This document shows, one piece after another, positions 62,118-64,000 of a stretch of DNA of 64,000 nt. Position 1 is the first letter of the stretch; the number at the start of each line of letters is the position of its first letter. A program made the position numbers and the translations under genes. Under the pieces are notes generated by a model, which saw nothing but the letters and a program-made list of their open reading frames with translations, did no database searches and was not told the origin of the DNA. Origin of the DNA: Planctomycetota bacterium. GTDB taxonomy: Bacteria > Planctomycetota > UBA1135 > GCA-002686595. The DNA lies in assembly GCA_016779225.1 (NCBI GenBank), contig JADHNZ010000005.1, positions 38,326 to 102,325 of the forward strand. The letters are read 5' to 3'.

Positions 62118-62509
62118 GATCCGCGCCCACAACCTTCGCGACGCGACTCGTGACCTGCGCCGTCCTTGCCCTCCCGAGCTGCGGCGGCGTGGCGTCCCCT
62201 GAGGTCCGCGCCGAGGCCCCCGAGCCTGCGACCGAGCTCGAAGGACGCGGGCGCGCACTCTTCACGGGCCCAGCGGCCTGCTCGGCATGCCACGGCGGCG
62301 CCGGCGGCGGCACCATGCTGGGCCCCGCGCTCCAAGGGCTCGCGGCGCGCTGGAGCGCGGAGACCCTGGCCGAGTACCTGGCGGACCCCGCGGGCTACGC
62401 CGCACGGCACCCGGAGATCGAGCACCGCCGCATGCCCCAGCCCGCCGTGACCGACGCCGCGGACCTCGCCGCCCTCGCAGCCTGGACCCTGCGCCTCATG
62501 GGAGCCTGA
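62114..62509 (+). CDS. Small exported single-haem cytochrome c, lipoprotein-like
   Basis: This is a 131-residue protein from GTG 62114 (overlaps the upstream TGA). The signal ends in AVLALPS, then Cys-Gly-Gly, a plausible lipobox. CSACHGGAGGG near residue 55 is the single haem site, and HRRMPQPAVTDAADLAAL gives the Met axial ligand and the typical C-terminal helix of class I cytochrome c. It should carry electrons in the periplasm. Its place at the end of a glycan-type cluster is unexplained. Confidence 0.88.
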   Translation: MRSAPTTFATRLVTCAVLALPSCGGVASPEVRAEAPEPATELEGRGRALFTGPAACSACHGGAGGGTMLGPALQGLAARWSAETLAEYLADPAGYAARHPEIEHRRMPQPAVTDAADLAALAAWTLRLMGA

Positions 62510-62574
62510 CCTCCAAGGGCCCGAGACGGATCAGAGGGCCCAGCCCGCCTGAGGTCCCGCCGCGCGCGTGTCCC

Positions 62575-62985
62575 TCAGGCCTCCCAGACGAAGGAGACCG
62601 GCATCTCCACCCGGTCCCCGAGAGTCGCGTGCACGGGGCAGGTCAGGGCCGCCCGCTCGAGCCGCTCGCGATGCGCGGAGTTCTCAAGGCCGGGCACCCG
62701 GACCTCGACCTCCAGGCGGCCGATCCTGCGCTTGGGGTCGGCCACCATGTGCTTGACCACCTTGACCGTCGCCCGGGAGAGGTCGATGCCGTGGCGCTCT
62801 CCCACGATGCCCATGATTGTGAGCATGCACGAGCCCAGCGCCGTCGCCACTAGGTCCGTCGGTGAGAAGGACTCGCCCCGTCCCTGGTTGTCCACGGGGG
62901 CGTCGGTGTGCAGAACGGTCCCGGAGGGTCCGTGCTCGCAGCGCGTGCGGAGGTCGCCCTGGTAGGCGAGCGTGATTTCGACCAT
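62575..62985 (-). CDS. OsmC family peroxide/redox protein
   Basis: This is a 136-residue protein. ESFSPTDLVATALGSCMLTIMG near residue 38 and ALTCPVHATLG near residue 113 carry the two cysteines of the OsmC/Ohr fold, which reduces organic hydroperoxides using dithiols. It belongs to the OsmC-like rather than the Ohr branch by length. TAGACT lies 7 bases before the ATG. The frame is open to 63435, but that upstream part is antisense to the SDR gene. Confidence 0.9.
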   Translation of the reverse strand: MVEITLAYQGDLRTRCEHGPSGTVLHTDAPVDNQGRGESFSPTDLVATALGSCMLTIMGIVGERHGIDLSRATVKVVKHMVADPKRRIGRLEVEVRVPGLENSAHRERLERAALTCPVHATLGDRVEMPVSFVWEA

Positions 62986-62998
62986 GGCGGCGAGTCTA
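62986..62998 (-). promoter_or_regulatory. Putative leaderless promoter of osmC-like gene
   Basis: TAGACT (62998-62993, minus strand) plus 7 bases leads to the ATG. Confidence 0.5.
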
Positions 62999-63058
62999 GC
63001 GGGCTTTCCCAGGGCACCGCGCTTGCGCGCCCCTCCCCCGGCGGCGACCCTTGCGCCC

Positions 63059-63814
63059 ATGACTGCCCTCCAAGGACGAACCGCCCTGATCACCGGCGCC
63101 TCCGCGGGGATCGGCGCCGCCACCGCCCGCGCCCTGGCCGGAGCAGGCGCCCATGTCCTGCTGGCCGCGCGCCGCGCCGAGCGCCTGGAGGCCCTCGCCG
63201 CGGAGCTCTCCGCGGCGGGCCCCGGCAGCGCGGAGGCCCTCACCTTGGATGTCCGGGACGCGGCCGCCGTGCAGGCCGCCTTCGCCGGGAGGGAGGTGCA
63301 CCTAGCGGTCGCCAACGCGGGCCTTGCCCGGGGAGTGGCGAGCCTCCAGGAGGGGGATCCGTCCGACTGGTCCGAGATGGTGGACACCAATGTGAAGGGC
63401 GTCCTGCACGTCATCCGCGCGGCCCTGCCCGGCATGCTCGAGCGCGGCGGCGGCGACCTCGTTCTGCTTGGCAGCGTGGCCGGCCGCCAGGTCTACCCCG
63501 GAGGCAACGTCTACAACGCCACCAAGCACGGGGTCCGGGCCCTCTACGAGGCCCTGCGTCTGGACGCGGGGGGCCGCGGGGTACGCTTCACCACCGTGGA
63601 CCCGGGGATGGTGCACACGGAATTCTCCGAGGTCCGCCTGGGGGACGCCGACGCGGCCGCCGCGGTGTACGCCGGGATGGAGCCCCTGCGCCCCGACGAC
63701 GTGGCCGACGCGATCCTCTACGCCGTCACCCGCCCTCCGCATGTGAACATCGGCGAGGTGGTCCTCTGGCCCACCTGCCAGGCCAGCACCCGGGATGTGA
63801 CGCGGACCCCCTGA
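63059..63814 (+). CDS. Short-chain dehydrogenase/reductase (YdfG-like)
   Basis: This is a 251-residue NADP-type SDR: GRTALITGASAGIGAATARAL (TGxxxGIG near residue 12), LLAARRAERLEAL (Arg pair for NADP), VANAGLA, and catalytic Ser, Tyr and Lys in LLGSVAGRQVYPGGN and VYNATKHG (YxxxK). VDPGMVHTEF is the C-terminal signature of the serine/3-hydroxy acid dehydrogenase group. Substrate unknown. This gene alone contains three of the roughly nine ACGT sites seen in 64 kb, so its base use is slightly unlike its neighbours; it may be a more recent arrival. Confidence 0.9.
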   Translation: MTALQGRTALITGASAGIGAATARALAGAGAHVLLAARRAERLEALAAELSAAGPGSAEALTLDVRDAAAVQAAFAGREVHLAVANAGLARGVASLQEGDPSDWSEMVDTNVKGVLHVIRAALPGMLERGGGDLVLLGSVAGRQVYPGGNVYNATKHGVRALYEALRLDAGGRGVRFTTVDPGMVHTEFSEVRLGDADAAAAVYAGMEPLRPDDVADAILYAVTRPPHVNIGEVVLWPTCQASTRDVTRTP

Positions 63815-63828
63815 TCCCCGTCCCCGGG

Positions 63829-63834
63829 TAGACT
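63829..63834 (+). promoter_or_regulatory. Possible -10 element of the right-end gene
   Basis: TAGACT lies 30 bases before the ATG at 63865. It would give an mRNA with a leader of about 25 bases. Confidence 0.3.
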
Positions 63835-63864
63835 GCCGGGCCAAGGATGCGCCCCTGAATCCCC

Positions 63865-64000
63865 ATGACGCCCCCCCCTGACGACCTGGACCGTGAGATC
63901 GCCGACGCCCTCGGTGACATCGACCTGCAGAGCATCGGCTCGGAGGAAGAGGAGCAGCAGCAGGCCAAGGCCGGCGGCGAGCGCCTCTGGACCGGCGTGG
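63865..64000 (+). CDS. Start of a gene cut by the window, possibly an S1-type RNA-binding protein
   Basis: Forty-five codons are visible. The N terminus is acidic (LDREIADALGDIDLQSIGSE, then EEEQQQAKAGG) and ends at ERLWTGV. Planctomycete proteins with S1 RNA-binding domains start with a similar acidic ALGDxxL segment followed by a strand like this one, so that is my guess, but nothing diagnostic is inside the window. Confidence 0.35.
   Translation, partial: MTPPPDDLDREIADALGDIDLQSIGSEEEEQQQAKAGGERLWTGV

Overview
The window looks like a chromosomal segment of a very GC-rich bacterium, most probably a planctomycete of the marine lineages that carry many large secreted proteins. This is inference. 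It rests on the mix of secreted multi-domain giants, MORN-type and sulfatase-like lipoproteins, a prenyltransferase-toroid protein, pseudopilin operons with HEAT repeats, and a C-terminal Cys/Trp-Tyr-Arg domain shared by two otherwise unrelated exported proteins. No mobile element, CRISPR array or phage gene was seen, and no gene-free stretch exceeds 300 bases (the longest is about 270, at 21680-21947).

Layout. 1-4500: truncated galE-like gene, aroA, purC, then an arsenic unit (ArsR-ArsC fusion plus an aquaporin-like channel). 4550-8350: a four-gene pseudopilin operon whose genes overlap by 4 bases. 8490-12260: mtnA coupled to a secreted beta-propeller protein. 12400-21680: glyA, a MORN lipoprotein preceded by a 35-bp palindromic tandem repeat, a lamin-tail protein, a five-haem cytochrome, an AsmA-like protein, and a MORN/sulfatase-like lipoprotein pair. 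21950-30650: a sugar-dehydrogenase-like propeller, moaA, a toroid protein, nnrE, a glutamate-synthase-domain protein and rnr. 30700-36980: a giant of about 2,090 residues with Calx-beta, malectin, PA14, dehydrogenase and kelch-like parts. 37100-48750: tldD/tldE, leuS, tRNA-Ala with a textbook terminator, lysS-lolC/E-lolD, and a PhoU/Na-phosphate cotransporter pair. 48850-53030: xseB-ispA-dxs-nadK. 53240-62510: methyltransferases, a GT-C membrane protein with a lipoprotein partner, a GT9 glycosyltransferase, a TMTC-like TPR membrane protein and a small cytochrome c, probably envelope or glycan work. 62570-64000: OsmC, an SDR dehydrogenase and the start of another gene.

Two genome-wide signals stand out. 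First, the tetranucleotide ACGT is almost absent: about nine copies were found by eye, where well over one hundred would be expected at this composition. Codons ending in AC are replaced by AT codons when the next codon starts with GT, giving GATGTG, CATGTC and similar. This is what cytosine methylation and deamination, or restriction avoidance, at ACGT would leave. Second, at least thirteen genes have a TAnnnT hexamer, usually TAGnnT, placed 6-8 bases before the start codon with no visible -35 box. That is the arrangement of promoters that make leaderless mRNAs. It was used here to choose several starts (aroA, the AsmA-like gene, the MORN lipoprotein, the GT-C protein).
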